A stretch of DNA of 64,000 nt, taken from NCBI GenBank assembly GCA_023390115.1, contig JAEWDM010000019.1:259136-323135 (forward strand), read 5' to 3'. How positions within the stretch are numbered: the stretch's first letter is position 1; each line of letters begins with the position of its first letter. Source of the DNA: Bacillota bacterium. Lineage in GTDB: Bacteria > Bacillota > Clostridia > Acetivibrionales > DSM-27016. Below, in pieces: positions 17,163 to 25,390 of the stretch. The position numbers and the translations under genes were made by a program. The notes under the pieces were generated by a model. That model made no database searches and was not told the origin of the DNA. It was given only the letters and a program-made list of their open reading frames with translations.

Positions 17163-18401
17163 ATGCAGCTTAAGAAGTTTTTTTGCTTATTTATAATAAT
17201 TATCATTGTCGCATCATACTCATTTTCAGCATTCAGCTTATCCGGTTCTTCCGCCGAAAAAGCTCCCGATATTGATGCCATATCGGCAATATTAACCGAG
17301 CCGCTTAAGGGGCAGACGCTTTACAGTAAAAATCCATTTCAAAGGCTTCATATATCAAGTGCGTCCAAAATAATGACGGCAATTATTGTTATAGAAAGAG
17401 CAAAGCTTGACGCAAAAATTGCCATAAGCAAGGAGTCCGTCGATGTAAACGGTTCAATGCTTAATCTTGAAGCAGGTGAGAAATTCACTGTCGAAGAGCT
17501 GCTGTACGCAATACTCCTTACACCTGCAAACGATGCCGCCAATGCACTTGCAGAGTTTGCGGGAGGAGATGCCGATAAATTCGTCTCTATGATGAACAGC
17601 AAGGCAAAGGAACTCAATATGGAGAACACGCTTTTTAAAAATGTTACGGGGCTTTTTGATAAGGAGCAGTATACAACAGCGGAGGATATTTCCCTGCTTA
17701 TGAGCTATGCATTGAAAAACCCTGAGTTTTCAAGGATTTTTTCTTCCAAGGGAAAGGTTTTTAATTCGGGAGTGCTTGTAAACCATAATAAGCTTTTTTG
17801 GGAATATGACGGAGTTGACGGAGGAAAGGCAGGGTATAACGATAAGAACAAGCAATCCTCTATTACTACGGCAACAAAAGGCAATCAAAGGTTTCTGTGT
17901 ATAATTCTCGATTCGCCTGAGAATAGCGTGTGGTCCGATTCCTCAAAAATTTTCGACTATGCCTTTGATAATTTTAAAACGGATGTTCTTGTGGAAAAAG
18001 GACAGCAATTGCATAGCATAACCATATCCGACACACAGTTGAATCTCGTTTCACAGGAGGAGGTTCTTTATACCTATCCCATAGGAGAGAGTAATATACG
18101 GGATGTAGAATTTCACCTGAATAATGATTTGAGGCTTCCTTTATTAAAAACCCAGAGTGTGGGAACAGCAAAGTATATTTTAGAGGACGAAACTATCATA
18201 AATATTGCGCTGTACCCGCAGCAGGATACCGGCGCCCCTAAAAACGCTGTAAGCTATGTATTGGAAAAGCTTACCGAGCATAAGGATTTGCTATATCTGG
18301 TTGTTATTCTCATAATTATAGAGTTTCTTCTTATAATAAAGAATTTGGTGGGAGTTATAAAAAGAAGGTTTTCGTTAAGAGAGAAAAGAGAGGACACATA
18401 G
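17163..18401 (+). CDS. D-alanyl-D-alanine carboxypeptidase homologue (DacF type) with altered motifs
   Basis: A 412-residue S11-family penicillin-binding protein with signal peptide (residues 1-26), transpeptidase-fold domain, a beta C-terminal domain (GQQLHSITISDTQLN) and a C-terminal membrane helix (YLVVILIIIEFLLIIKNLV). The SxxK motif is intact (SASK, Ser66/Lys69), but SxN is PAN (Pro121-Asn123) and KTG is KAG (222-224). The family trims pentapeptide side chains in wall or cortex; the changes may lower or alter activity. ATG at 17163 (8 bases after AGGGG) is preferred over TTG at 17157. Confidence 0.9.
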   Translation: MQLKKFFCLFIIIIIVASYSFSAFSLSGSSAEKAPDIDAISAILTEPLKGQTLYSKNPFQRLHISSASKIMTAIIVIERAKLDAKIAISKESVDVNGSMLNLEAGEKFTVEELLYAILLTPANDAANALAEFAGGDADKFVSMMNSKAKELNMENTLFKNVTGLFDKEQYTTAEDISLLMSYALKNPEFSRIFSSKGKVFNSGVLVNHNKLFWEYDGVDGGKAGYNDKNKQSSITTATKGNQRFLCIILDSPENSVWSDSSKIFDYAFDNFKTDVLVEKGQQLHSITISDTQLNLVSQEEVLYTYPIGESNIRDVEFHLNNDLRLPLLKTQSVGTAKYILEDETIINIALYPQQDTGAPKNAVSYVLEKLTEHKDLLYLVVILIIIEFLLIIKNLVGVIKRRFSLREKREDT

Positions 18402-18437
18402 ATTTTTATTATGTCCCCCTTTCAAGCTTAATTAATG

Positions 18438-19289
18438 TCACAGCCTTTTGGACCATATATTCATGTCTTCAAAGCTCCCGCATATATTGCAGTTATTCAG
18501 CATTCTTCCGGTACATTTATAACCGTGCTTATAGAGGGCCATATTTATTCCCGGATTTATGGCACGTGAAAGGCTGTACGCACAGTAAAATTTTCTTTCC
18601 CTCAGATCCTGCTCAAGATAATATATCAAATTTGACAGTATTCCCCTTCCTCTGTATTGTGGGTACGTCGCGCAATCAGTTATCTCAGCATTGAGATTGT
18701 CCTTATCCATATCCGCGGATGCTGCGGCAGCCACCCTGCCATCTATGCAGGCCACCTTGTATAAAGCACTTGTATTCAAATTGCCTTTTATATATTCTTC
18801 ATTAAACACAGGCGACGGATAAGTCTCAAACACTGTCTTAAACAGCTCCGTCATCTGGGGGATATCCCCCTTTAAGGCATCTCTTATGATAATATTCCCC
18901 ATATTCTTTAATTCAAAGCTGGTTTTTGATTTCATGCATCTTTGCACAATTGCATCCTCTTTGTCCTTTTCAGCGGATAACACCCTTCTGCCGTCTAAAA
19001 AATAAGAAACACAAAGCGCATCCTCTCCTTTAAAAAAGCCGTAAATCATACCCTCAATTTGAAACCCGGAGGAGATGAATGCCTTTATGGCTTTTATATT
19101 AATATTGGAAATAATCTTGCCAAGGCTTTCACCCTTGGCCATTTCTATAATATCCTTTAATATGTCTTCCGAGATTTCTTCATATTCCAGTATTTTAATA
19201 CGCAAATTGACATAGTCCATAAAAAGCCTTACTCCCTTAAAATACTTGTAGCAGCCTTTGTCATTGCGCGCTGTTATTGAATTTAACAT
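18438..19289 (-). CDS. ablB: Beta-lysine N-acetyltransferase (AblB)
   Basis: A 283-residue two-part GNAT of the AblB family, which transfers acetyl from acetyl-CoA to the epsilon-amino group of beta-lysine to form the compatible solute N-epsilon-acetyl-beta-lysine. The acetyl-CoA loop is YPQYRGRGILSNLIYYLEQD; the acceptor-side region has DIPQMTELFKTVFETYPSPV. ATG at 19289 has GAGGAGGG upstream and overlaps the end of ablA by 29 bases, implying translational coupling. It closes the riboswitch-controlled operon. The assignment rests on family features plus adjacency to ablA. Confidence 0.93.
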   Translation of the reverse strand: MLNSITARNDKGCYKYFKGVRLFMDYVNLRIKILEYEEISEDILKDIIEMAKGESLGKIISNINIKAIKAFISSGFQIEGMIYGFFKGEDALCVSYFLDGRRVLSAEKDKEDAIVQRCMKSKTSFELKNMGNIIIRDALKGDIPQMTELFKTVFETYPSPVFNEEYIKGNLNTSALYKVACIDGRVAAAASADMDKDNLNAEITDCATYPQYRGRGILSNLIYYLEQDLRERKFYCAYSLSRAINPGINMALYKHGYKCTGRMLNNCNICGSFEDMNIWSKRL

Positions 19290-20544
19290 GCTCCTCCCTC
19301 CTCTTCATTCTTATATTGGTATTTGGTATAAGGCATATTCTTTCGCCTCTCATAAGGCTTTCGAGCCCCCTGTACCCGTAATTTTTATACCTGCCGCACA
19401 TACCGCATTTCATACAGCGGTGAGTCTTATCCCTTGGCTCGTCATATGTGCATATAACTCCCTCAAAGTTTCTTAATATTACCTTATCCGGCGACTGAGA
19501 AATCATATACTGCGGATTTACCGGTATTTTCCCCCCTCCTCCCGGGGCATCAACCACAAATGTCGGCACAGCATATCCCGAGGTATGTCCCCGGAGCATC
19601 TCTATAATCTCAACCCCCGCTGAAACACTGGTTCTAAAATGCTCTATGCCCTCCGACAAATCGCACTGGTATAAATAGTATGGCCTTACGCGCATCCTTA
19701 CCAACTGCTGCATGAGATTTCTCATAACATACGGACAGTCATTTATATTCTTTAGCAGTACCGTCTGGTTCCCCAGAGGGATTCCGGCATTTGCAAGCAT
19801 GCTGCAAGCCCTCCGGGATTCCTCGGTAATTTCATCGGGATGATTGAAATGCGTATTTATCCACAGGGGATGATATTTTTTCAGCATATTACAAAGCTGA
19901 GGAGTAATCCTCTGAGGCATAACCACAGGTGTTCTTGTTCCTATTCTCACCACCTCCACATGCTTTATGTCAGATAGGCCTCCTAATAAATACTCAAGCT
20001 TGTTATCCGACAGACACAACGGATCCCCTCCTGAAATAAGCACATCTCTTATTTCCTTGCAGCCCTTTATATACTCTATCGCCCTTTTTACGTTTTTCAG
20101 CGGCATAGGGCTGTCCTCATGGCCTGCAAACCGCCTTCTGGTGCAATGCCGGCAATACATTGAGCACTGGTCCGTTACAAGAAGCAGGACTCTGTCAGGG
20201 TACCTGTGGGTAAGCCCCGGGACAGGGGAATCCAGCCCCTCGTGCAGAGGGTCATGGCAGTCCGCCTCAGATATTCGGGTCTCCCATATTGTAGGAACTG
20301 CCTGCCTTCTTATCCCGCATTCAAATTTGCCGGGGTCCATTAATGACGCATAATAGGGAGTAATAGCCATCTTAAGCCTTTTGAGGCATTTATTTATTCC
20401 CTCGCGCTCTTTGTCGGTAAGATTTATAACCTGCTCCAGCTCATCTAAGGCGGTTATCCTGTTTGATATTTGCCATTTCCAGTCGTCCCACTGCTCCTGC
20501 TTAATGTCTTTCCATAATTTTATACTTCTATGGCTTCTTTTCAT
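19261..20544 (-). CDS. ablA: Lysine 2,3-aminomutase (AblA/KamA)
   Basis: A 427-residue radical SAM, PLP-dependent enzyme that converts L-alpha-lysine to L-beta-lysine. The cluster motif CxxxCxxC is in LLVTDQCSMYCRHCTRRRF, the PLP-lysine loop is DAPGGGGKIPVNP, and a zinc-type tail CMKCGMC follows. KamA also serves lysine fermentation, but pairing with ablB points to osmolyte synthesis. It starts 22 bases after the ABC ATPase gene ends, so substrate import and conversion are in one transcript. Confidence 0.95.
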   Translation of the reverse strand: MKRSHRSIKLWKDIKQEQWDDWKWQISNRITALDELEQVINLTDKEREGINKCLKRLKMAITPYYASLMDPGKFECGIRRQAVPTIWETRISEADCHDPLHEGLDSPVPGLTHRYPDRVLLLVTDQCSMYCRHCTRRRFAGHEDSPMPLKNVKRAIEYIKGCKEIRDVLISGGDPLCLSDNKLEYLLGGLSDIKHVEVVRIGTRTPVVMPQRITPQLCNMLKKYHPLWINTHFNHPDEITEESRRACSMLANAGIPLGNQTVLLKNINDCPYVMRNLMQQLVRMRVRPYYLYQCDLSEGIEHFRTSVSAGVEIIEMLRGHTSGYAVPTFVVDAPGGGGKIPVNPQYMISQSPDKVILRNFEGVICTYDEPRDKTHRCMKCGMCGRYKNYGYRGLESLMRGERICLIPNTNIRMKRREEHVKFNNSAQ

Positions 20545-20566
20545 AGCTATTCACCTCATTTCACCC

Positions 20567-21322
20567 TTATACAGCCTGCAAGAACTTACCCAGAAAAATT
20601 CGGGTGCGATTATTTTTAGGTGCTGTAAATATTTCCTCCGGAGGCCCCTCCTCAACTATCCTTCCCTCATCCATAAAAACAATCCTGTCGGACACCTCCC
20701 TTGCAAAGCTCATTTCATGGGTAACTATAAGCATCGTCATGCCCTCGCTTGCAAGATCTCTTATAACATTCAGGACCTCTCCTACCAGCTCTGGGTCCAG
20801 CGCAGAGGTGGGCTCATCAAATAATATTATTCCGGGCTCCATAGCCAGAGTCCTGGCAATAGCAACTCTTTGCTTCTGCCCCCCCGAAAGCATTGCGGGA
20901 TATACATGCGTTTTATCGCTCAAGTTCACCTTCCGGAGGATCCTTTCAGCCCGCACAACAGCGTCCTTTTTAGGCACTCCCTTGACCTGAACAGGCCCCT
21001 CAATTACGTTCTGCAGAACAGTCTTATGCGGGAACAGGTTGAAATGCTGAAACACCATTCCTACATTCTGGCGCATTTTATTTACTACCTTCTCTTTGCG
21101 CTCAATCATATTGCCGCCTATATAAATTTCTCCCGACTGGCTATTTTCCAAAAAATTAATGCACCTGAGCAGAGTACTCTTACCGGAGCCGCTGGGACCG
21201 ATAACTGAAACCACCTCTCCCTCCGCCACACTAAGTGTCACATTCCTTAAAACCTCAAGCTTCCCAAAACTTTTATTAAGATTTAAAACCTTTAGCATTG
21301 CACCTTCATTTTTTTTATTCAT
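20567..21322 (-). CDS. Polar amino acid ABC transporter ATPase
   Basis: A 251-residue GlnQ/HisP-class ATPase. Walker A is GPSGSGKST, the Q loop is GMVFQHFNLFPHKT, the signature is LSGGQKQRVAIARTL, Walker B is GIILFDEPTSALD, and the H loop is LIVTHEM. It powers import by the adjacent permease and binding protein (13-base gap to the permease gene). From operon context the substrate is probably lysine. Confidence 0.96.
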   Translation of the reverse strand: MNKKNEGAMLKVLNLNKSFGKLEVLRNVTLSVAEGEVVSVIGPSGSGKSTLLRCINFLENSQSGEIYIGGNMIERKEKVVNKMRQNVGMVFQHFNLFPHKTVLQNVIEGPVQVKGVPKKDAVVRAERILRKVNLSDKTHVYPAMLSGGQKQRVAIARTLAMEPGIILFDEPTSALDPELVGEVLNVIRDLASEGMTMLIVTHEMSFAREVSDRIVFMDEGRIVEEGPPEEIFTAPKNNRTRIFLGKFLQAV

Positions 21323-21335
21323 AGCATAATCACTC

Positions 21336-21989
21336 CTATCTGCTGCTTACATCCAGTCTTTTTTCCACTTTATGCACAATAAATCCCAATACCGATGTGA
21401 TTATAAAGTAATATATCCCCGCAATCAGGAAGTACTCCATAAAGCGGTACGTGGATGAACCCAGCTGCTGTGATTTCAATAAAAGCTCACGCACTGTTAC
21501 CGCACTTGCAAGGGATGAATCCTTTGTAGCTATAATAAGCTGATTTCCCAGTGGAGGAATTGCCCTCTTAAATGCCTGAGGCAGTATTATTCTGTACATC
21601 GCCTTAAATTTACTCATGCCTATTGATCTGGCCGCCTCCATTTGCCCTTTATCTATTGACTTTATGGCACCCCTGAATATTTCAGCAATATATGCACCGT
21701 TATGCACACCAAAGGCGATAATGGCGGACGGGTAAGGGTCAAGCTTTATAATTCCAGACAGGCCATAATAGACTATAAACAACTGCAAAAGTATCGGAGT
21801 TCCTCTTATAATTGTAACATAGGCCGCCGCAGGATAGCCGAGTGCTTTAAATCTTGATATCTTTGCAAAGGCTGTAAGCAGCCCTATTACCATACCCACT
21901 ATAATAGAGGCAGCAGTTATTTTAAGGGTTTCAAAGGCGGCTGGCAAAAACAGGTGAAATTTTTCAAATATTATACTGAAATCATACAA
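21336..21989 (-). CDS. Polar amino acid ABC transporter permease
   Basis: A 217-residue HisM/GlnP-type permease with about five membrane helices, the family start FHLFLPAAFETLKITAASII, and the EAA coupling loop EAARSIGMSKFKAMYRIILP. One permease gene implies a homodimeric channel. It is between the binding protein (80-base gap) and the ATPase. Confidence 0.95.
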   Translation of the reverse strand: MYDFSIIFEKFHLFLPAAFETLKITAASIIVGMVIGLLTAFAKISRFKALGYPAAAYVTIIRGTPILLQLFIVYYGLSGIIKLDPYPSAIIAFGVHNGAYIAEIFRGAIKSIDKGQMEAARSIGMSKFKAMYRIILPQAFKRAIPPLGNQLIIATKDSSLASAVTVRELLLKSQQLGSSTYRFMEYFLIAGIYYFIITSVLGFIVHKVEKRLDVSSR

Positions 21990-22069
21990 TTCTTATGCTT
22001 CCCCCAATCCAAATCATAGTGGATAACCGGCTGAGCATTATAACGCCTGCTGTCCCGCCGGTTGTTTTT

Positions 22070-22906
22070 TTACTCAAGGTCTTCAGGTCCTTGAAGGTTT
22101 GAATCCTTTGCTACAATGAGCTGGGCTCCGGAATAATAATACGGGTCTGTAAAATCAACTACCTCCATGCGCTCCTCGGTAATAGCCATGCTTCCGAATA
22201 TACCATCATAACGGCTGCTCCTTAAACCCTCCAATATTCCGTTCCAGTCTGTAGTAACAGGCTCGTACTCCACTCCAAGCCTTTTTGCTACCTCCCTGCC
22301 TATATCCACGTCAAAGCCCGTCAACTGATCCCCGTCATCAAAATAATTAAACGGCGGATAGCCTCCGCTCATGGCAAATACAATCTTACCCGCATCCTTT
22401 ACCCTTTGAAGGCTTCCATCCGAGGCTTCCTCTTCTCCTGCATGGGTCTTTGCATATTCAACCCCTTCCAATATATCCACATCAAAATACTTTTTGCTTA
22501 TAGAGGCATATGTACCATCCTCTATGATTTCCTTTAAGGCTTTGTTTATTGCCTGCCGCAATGATTTATCCTCCTGCCTTACCGCCACGGCTATAACCTC
22601 TTTATACAGCAGCTCTCCTGCCAGCCTTAAGTTGTCATAGCCTCCGTTTTTTATGCCTATGGCCCCGACCATTCTGTCTGTTATTACCCCGTCAAGCCTT
22701 CCGTTTGAAAGCTCCCATAATGTAAGGGTGTCGTCCTTGTACAGCTTTACCTCCTTAACCAGGTTGAGCTTATTGGCCTCGGCCTCAAAGGTTGTACCCG
22801 TTACAACGCCTATAGTGTACCCGCTGCTCCCGCAGGCGGAAATCAACCCTGCAAGCATAAAAATCATAATGGACATGCTTAAAAGCTTTAAAACTCTTAA
22901 CCTCAT
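22070..22906 (-). CDS. Circularly permuted family-3 solute-binding lipoprotein
   Basis: A 278-residue lipoprotein (lipobox LISAC, Cys25) for the adjacent ABC importer. Its halves are in reversed order. Residues 29-142 are the canonical C-terminal half (GYTIGVVTGTTFEAEANK through LKEIIEDGTYASISKKYF). After a 22-residue acidic linker, residues 165-278 are the canonical N-terminal half (LQRVKDAGKIVFAMSGGYPP, FDVDIGREVAKRLGV, AITEERMEVVDFTDPYYYS) ending at DLE, exactly where a normal protein continues into GYTIGV. Ligand residues such as Arg246 and Asp77 are kept. No broken reading frame lies downstream, so the gene looks intact. Confidence 0.92.
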   Translation of the reverse strand: MRLRVLKLLSMSIMIFMLAGLISACGSSGYTIGVVTGTTFEAEANKLNLVKEVKLYKDDTLTLWELSNGRLDGVITDRMVGAIGIKNGGYDNLRLAGELLYKEVIAVAVRQEDKSLRQAINKALKEIIEDGTYASISKKYFDVDILEGVEYAKTHAGEEEASDGSLQRVKDAGKIVFAMSGGYPPFNYFDDGDQLTGFDVDIGREVAKRLGVEYEPVTTDWNGILEGLRSSRYDGIFGSMAITEERMEVVDFTDPYYYSGAQLIVAKDSNLQGPEDLE

Positions 22907-22990
22907 AATTCTTAACCTCCCGTTTTCCAGAATAGATTTTTTTGCTGCCGCTTTTAGTCCTTTCGAGACGGAAGGACTTTTTAAGACGAC

Positions 22991-23022
22991 AAAAAAACTG
23001 CAGAGAAAGTATCTGCAGTTTT
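22991..23022 (-). terminator. Riboswitch-controlled intrinsic terminator
   Basis: On the minus strand AAAACTGCAGA / TCTGCAGTTTT with loop TACTTTC, followed by TTT. It lies between the ydaO aptamer and the binding-protein gene, so it is the likely expression platform. A separate small hairpin (TGTACC / GGTACA, 23042-23060) sits between aptamer and terminator. Confidence 0.85.
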
Positions 23023-23077
23023 AAGGTATGCGAAAAAAGTATGTACCAAACCAAGGTACAATTAATAAAGCATATTA

Positions 23078-23272
23078 ACCACCTTCTCTTCCAACGCTTA
23101 CGAGATTAGCTGACGGATTCGGATCGAAAGATAACCCTAGACGCCTTGAAGCTTTAAGCCGCAAGGCATAATTCACCCCAAAAGGATAGGACTGAACAGT
23201 CCCCTTTAAAAATTTTATAACCAGAAGATTATAAAATTAACCGGTTCTCCCGTTCTTACGATTAAGCGCATA
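23078..23272 (-). ncRNA. c-di-AMP riboswitch (ydaO-yuaA type)
   Basis: On the minus strand the hallmark blocks appear in order: GCGCTTAATCG, CGGGAGAACCGG, TTTTGGGGTGAATTATGCC, GGCGTCTAGGGTTA, CCGAATCCGTCAGCTAATC and TCGTAAGCGTTGG, matching the ydaO consensus. A terminator follows at 22991-23022, so binding of c-di-AMP should switch the operon off. Downstream genes are the permuted-SBP ABC importer and ablAB, consistent with the known link of c-di-AMP to osmolyte and potassium balance. Confidence 0.93.
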
Positions 23273-23452
23273 TTTTTAATATTAAATTTTATAAACAGCA
23301 TATGAGATAATTTTTAAAATAGTACATTATCCCATATTTTTTTCAATAGGCTTATATAAAATATACCGTTAGCTTTCGTTTATCCTTTGTTACCCCCAAT
23401 TATTAAATCAAATTTTATCCATTTTAATCCAGATAGTCAATCTTTATAGGTT

Positions 23453-23481
23453 AATATACCAGACATACTCCGGTATGTCAA
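23453..23481 (-). promoter_or_regulatory. Promoter of the riboswitch-abl operon with palindromic operator in the spacer
   Basis: On the minus strand TTGACA (23481-23476), 17-base spacer, TATATT (23458-23453). The inverted repeat GACATAC-CGGA-GTATGTC (23479-23462) fills the space between the two boxes, so a repressor or activator bound there would sit under RNA polymerase. The transcript would start near 23446, giving a leader of about 540 bases that contains the riboswitch. Confidence 0.75.
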
Positions 23482-23511
23482 CCTTTCGCGACGGCTTTAC
23501 GCAGTACCAGA

Positions 23512-23560
23512 TGCCTCAAACGGACTTATACCGTCTATTGAGGCACATTTATTTTTTTTT
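23512..23560 (+). terminator. Plus-strand intrinsic terminator upstream of the nitrogenase-like genes
   Basis: TGCCTCAAACGGAC pairs with GTCTATTGAGGCA (one bulge), followed by CATTTA and nine T. No plus-strand gene lies upstream; it either insulates the next promoter or ends an RNA antisense to the riboswitch leader. Confidence 0.7.
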
Positions 23561-23649
23561 AATTTCCTAAAAATCGCCGCAGGCCTTTGAGCATATTACC
23601 CTTGGCTGCTTTTAACGCCGCGTAAGCTTTTAGCTATGGAAGTTAGCAT

Positions 23650-23678
23650 TTGACATTTGTATTTTGTGATGTTAATAT
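23650..23678 (+). promoter_or_regulatory. Promoter of the nitrogenase-like operon
   Basis: TTGACA (23650-23655), 17-base spacer, TAATAT (23673-23678). The 11-base sequence GTTAATATATG occurs at 23671-23681 and again at 23695-23705, a possible operator pair around the start site. Confidence 0.75.
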
Positions 23679-23715
23679 ATGTTATATCTATATTGTTAAT
23701 ATATGCTGACCTTGT

Positions 23716-23776
23716 AAAAAGGAGGCTTAAAGCTGCGGCCGGTTTTGGCGCCGCTTGTTTTAAGCCTCCTTTTTTT
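23716..23776 (+). terminator. Leader attenuator hairpin of the nitrogenase-like operon
   Basis: AAAAAGGAGGCTTAAA pairs with TTTTAAGCCTCCTTTTT, with an inner GCGGC / GCCGC stem, then a T-run. It lies only about 30 bases after the predicted transcription start and 54 bases before the start codon, so most transcripts should stop here unless an antitermination event occurs. Confidence 0.8.
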
Positions 23777-23830
23777 ATATGCATTTTGATGCATAATATT
23801 ACGGGCTATAAGCAGGCAGGAGGATACTTA

Positions 23831-25390
23831 ATGAAGATTAATATTGAAACTCCCGTGGTAGAAAACCGGGAGCAAAGACTAGGTACAATTATCGCATGGG
23901 ATGGAAAAGCCTCTGAGCTTTCAAGCGAATCGGCATATGCGCGTGCCGGCTGCCAGTCTGTATGCGGCGATAAGGCACGCAGACTTTGTGAGCTGCAAGG
24001 CCCCTTTTCGCAGGGCTCCGTCTGCAGTGAGCAAATGGTGGAGTGCCAGGCGGGAAACGTAAGAGACGCAGTGCTTATACAGCACTCGCCCATAGGCTGC
24101 GGGGCAGGACAGGTAATATACAATTCGATTTACCGCAATGGGCTTGCAATGCGGGGCCTTCCCGTCGAAAACCTTCACATAATAAGCACCAACCTTCAGG
24201 AGGATGATATGGTATTCGGAGGTGTAGAAAAGCTTAAGCAGTCCATACGCGACGGGTGGCAGAGACACAGTCCCAAAGCGGTATTTATTGCTACATCCTG
24301 CTCCACAGGCATAATAGGGGACGATGTGGACAGTATCGCATCACAGATGGAGTCTGAAATAGGCATTCCTGTCATTCCTCTTCACTGTGAGGGCTTTAAA
24401 TCAAAACACTGGAGCACCGGCTTTGACGCAACCCAGCATGGCATAGCGCGTCAAATTGTGCGCAGGAACCCCAAGAAGCAGGAGGACCTGGTAAATGTAA
24501 TAAATCTCTGGGGCTCGGATGTTTTTACCCCCATGCTTGCGGAGCTTGGACTGAGGGTAAATTATGTGGTTGACATGGCCACCGTGGAGGAGCTCGCCCA
24601 GCTCTCCGAAGCGGCTGCCACCGTGGGCTTTTGCTATACCCTGTCCTCCTACCTTGGGGCAGTGCTGGAGCAGGAATTTGGTGTGCCGGAAATCAAGGCT
24701 CCCCAGCCTTACGGCTTTGCAGGCACCGATGCATGGCTTCGCGAGCTTGCCCGGGTAACAGGACGGCAGGAAAAAGCTGAGGCATATATACAGAAGGAGC
24801 ATGAGAGGATAACCCCCAGGCTTAAGGAGCTCCGTAAGCTTCTCAAGGGCAAAAAGGGCTATGTGGCCACAGGCTCGGCATATTCACACGGATTAATAGC
24901 CGTGCTTCGCGAGCTTGGAATTGAGGTAGACGGATCCCTTGTATTTCACCACGATCCGGTATATGACAGCCAGGATCCCCGTCAGGACTCACTCACCCAT
25001 CTGGTTGACAATTATGGGGATGTGTCTCATTTCAGCGTAAGCAACCGCCAGCAATACCAGTTTTACGGACTGCTCAACAGGGTTAATCCCGATTTTATTC
25101 TCATTCGCCATAACGGCTTGGCTCCCCTTGCCTCACGGCTTGGCATTCCGGCAGCTCCCTTGGGTGACGAGCATCACGCGCTTGGCTACCAGGGAATGCT
25201 CAATCTGGGTGAATCAATACTTGACATACTCGCGCACAAGAAGTTTCACCAGGATCTGGCTGCCCATGTAAGGCTGCCCTATAAAAAAGAGTGGCTGAGC
25301 CAGAAGGATCCCTTTGCGCTCGCAAGGGCTCACCTTGCGCCGGCAAGGGACAAAAAAATAACTGATATGGAGATAAATCAATATGTCTAA
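23831..25390 (+). CDS. Nitrogenase-like oxidoreductase, D-type subunit
   Basis: A 519-residue member of the NifD/NifE superfamily. Three cysteines match the P-cluster ligands of NifD: Cys53 (RRLCELQGPF), Cys90 (HSPIGCGAGQ) and Cys157 (ATSCSTGIIGDDV). Cys268 in TVGFCYTLSSYLG aligns with the cofactor cysteine of NifD. The cofactor histidine is not in its usual place, though His448-His449 lie three residues before it (DEHHALGYQG). Start ATG 23831 has AGGAGG upstream; the frame's earlier ATG lies before the leader hairpin. No NifH-like gene is near. Class and substrate are unknown. Confidence 0.85.
   Translation: MKINIETPVVENREQRLGTIIAWDGKASELSSESAYARAGCQSVCGDKARRLCELQGPFSQGSVCSEQMVECQAGNVRDAVLIQHSPIGCGAGQVIYNSIYRNGLAMRGLPVENLHIISTNLQEDDMVFGGVEKLKQSIRDGWQRHSPKAVFIATSCSTGIIGDDVDSIASQMESEIGIPVIPLHCEGFKSKHWSTGFDATQHGIARQIVRRNPKKQEDLVNVINLWGSDVFTPMLAELGLRVNYVVDMATVEELAQLSEAAATVGFCYTLSSYLGAVLEQEFGVPEIKAPQPYGFAGTDAWLRELARVTGRQEKAEAYIQKEHERITPRLKELRKLLKGKKGYVATGSAYSHGLIAVLRELGIEVDGSLVFHHDPVYDSQDPRQDSLTHLVDNYGDVSHFSVSNRQQYQFYGLLNRVNPDFILIRHNGLAPLASRLGIPAAPLGDEHHALGYQGMLNLGESILDILAHKKFHQDLAAHVRLPYKKEWLSQKDPFALARAHLAPARDKKITDMEINQYV

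Noticed and set aside
23462..23479. Hairpin GACATAC/GTATGTC considered as part of a plus-strand riboswitch
   Set aside because: It lies exactly in the spacer of a good minus-strand promoter, so a DNA operator explains it better than a leader stem.
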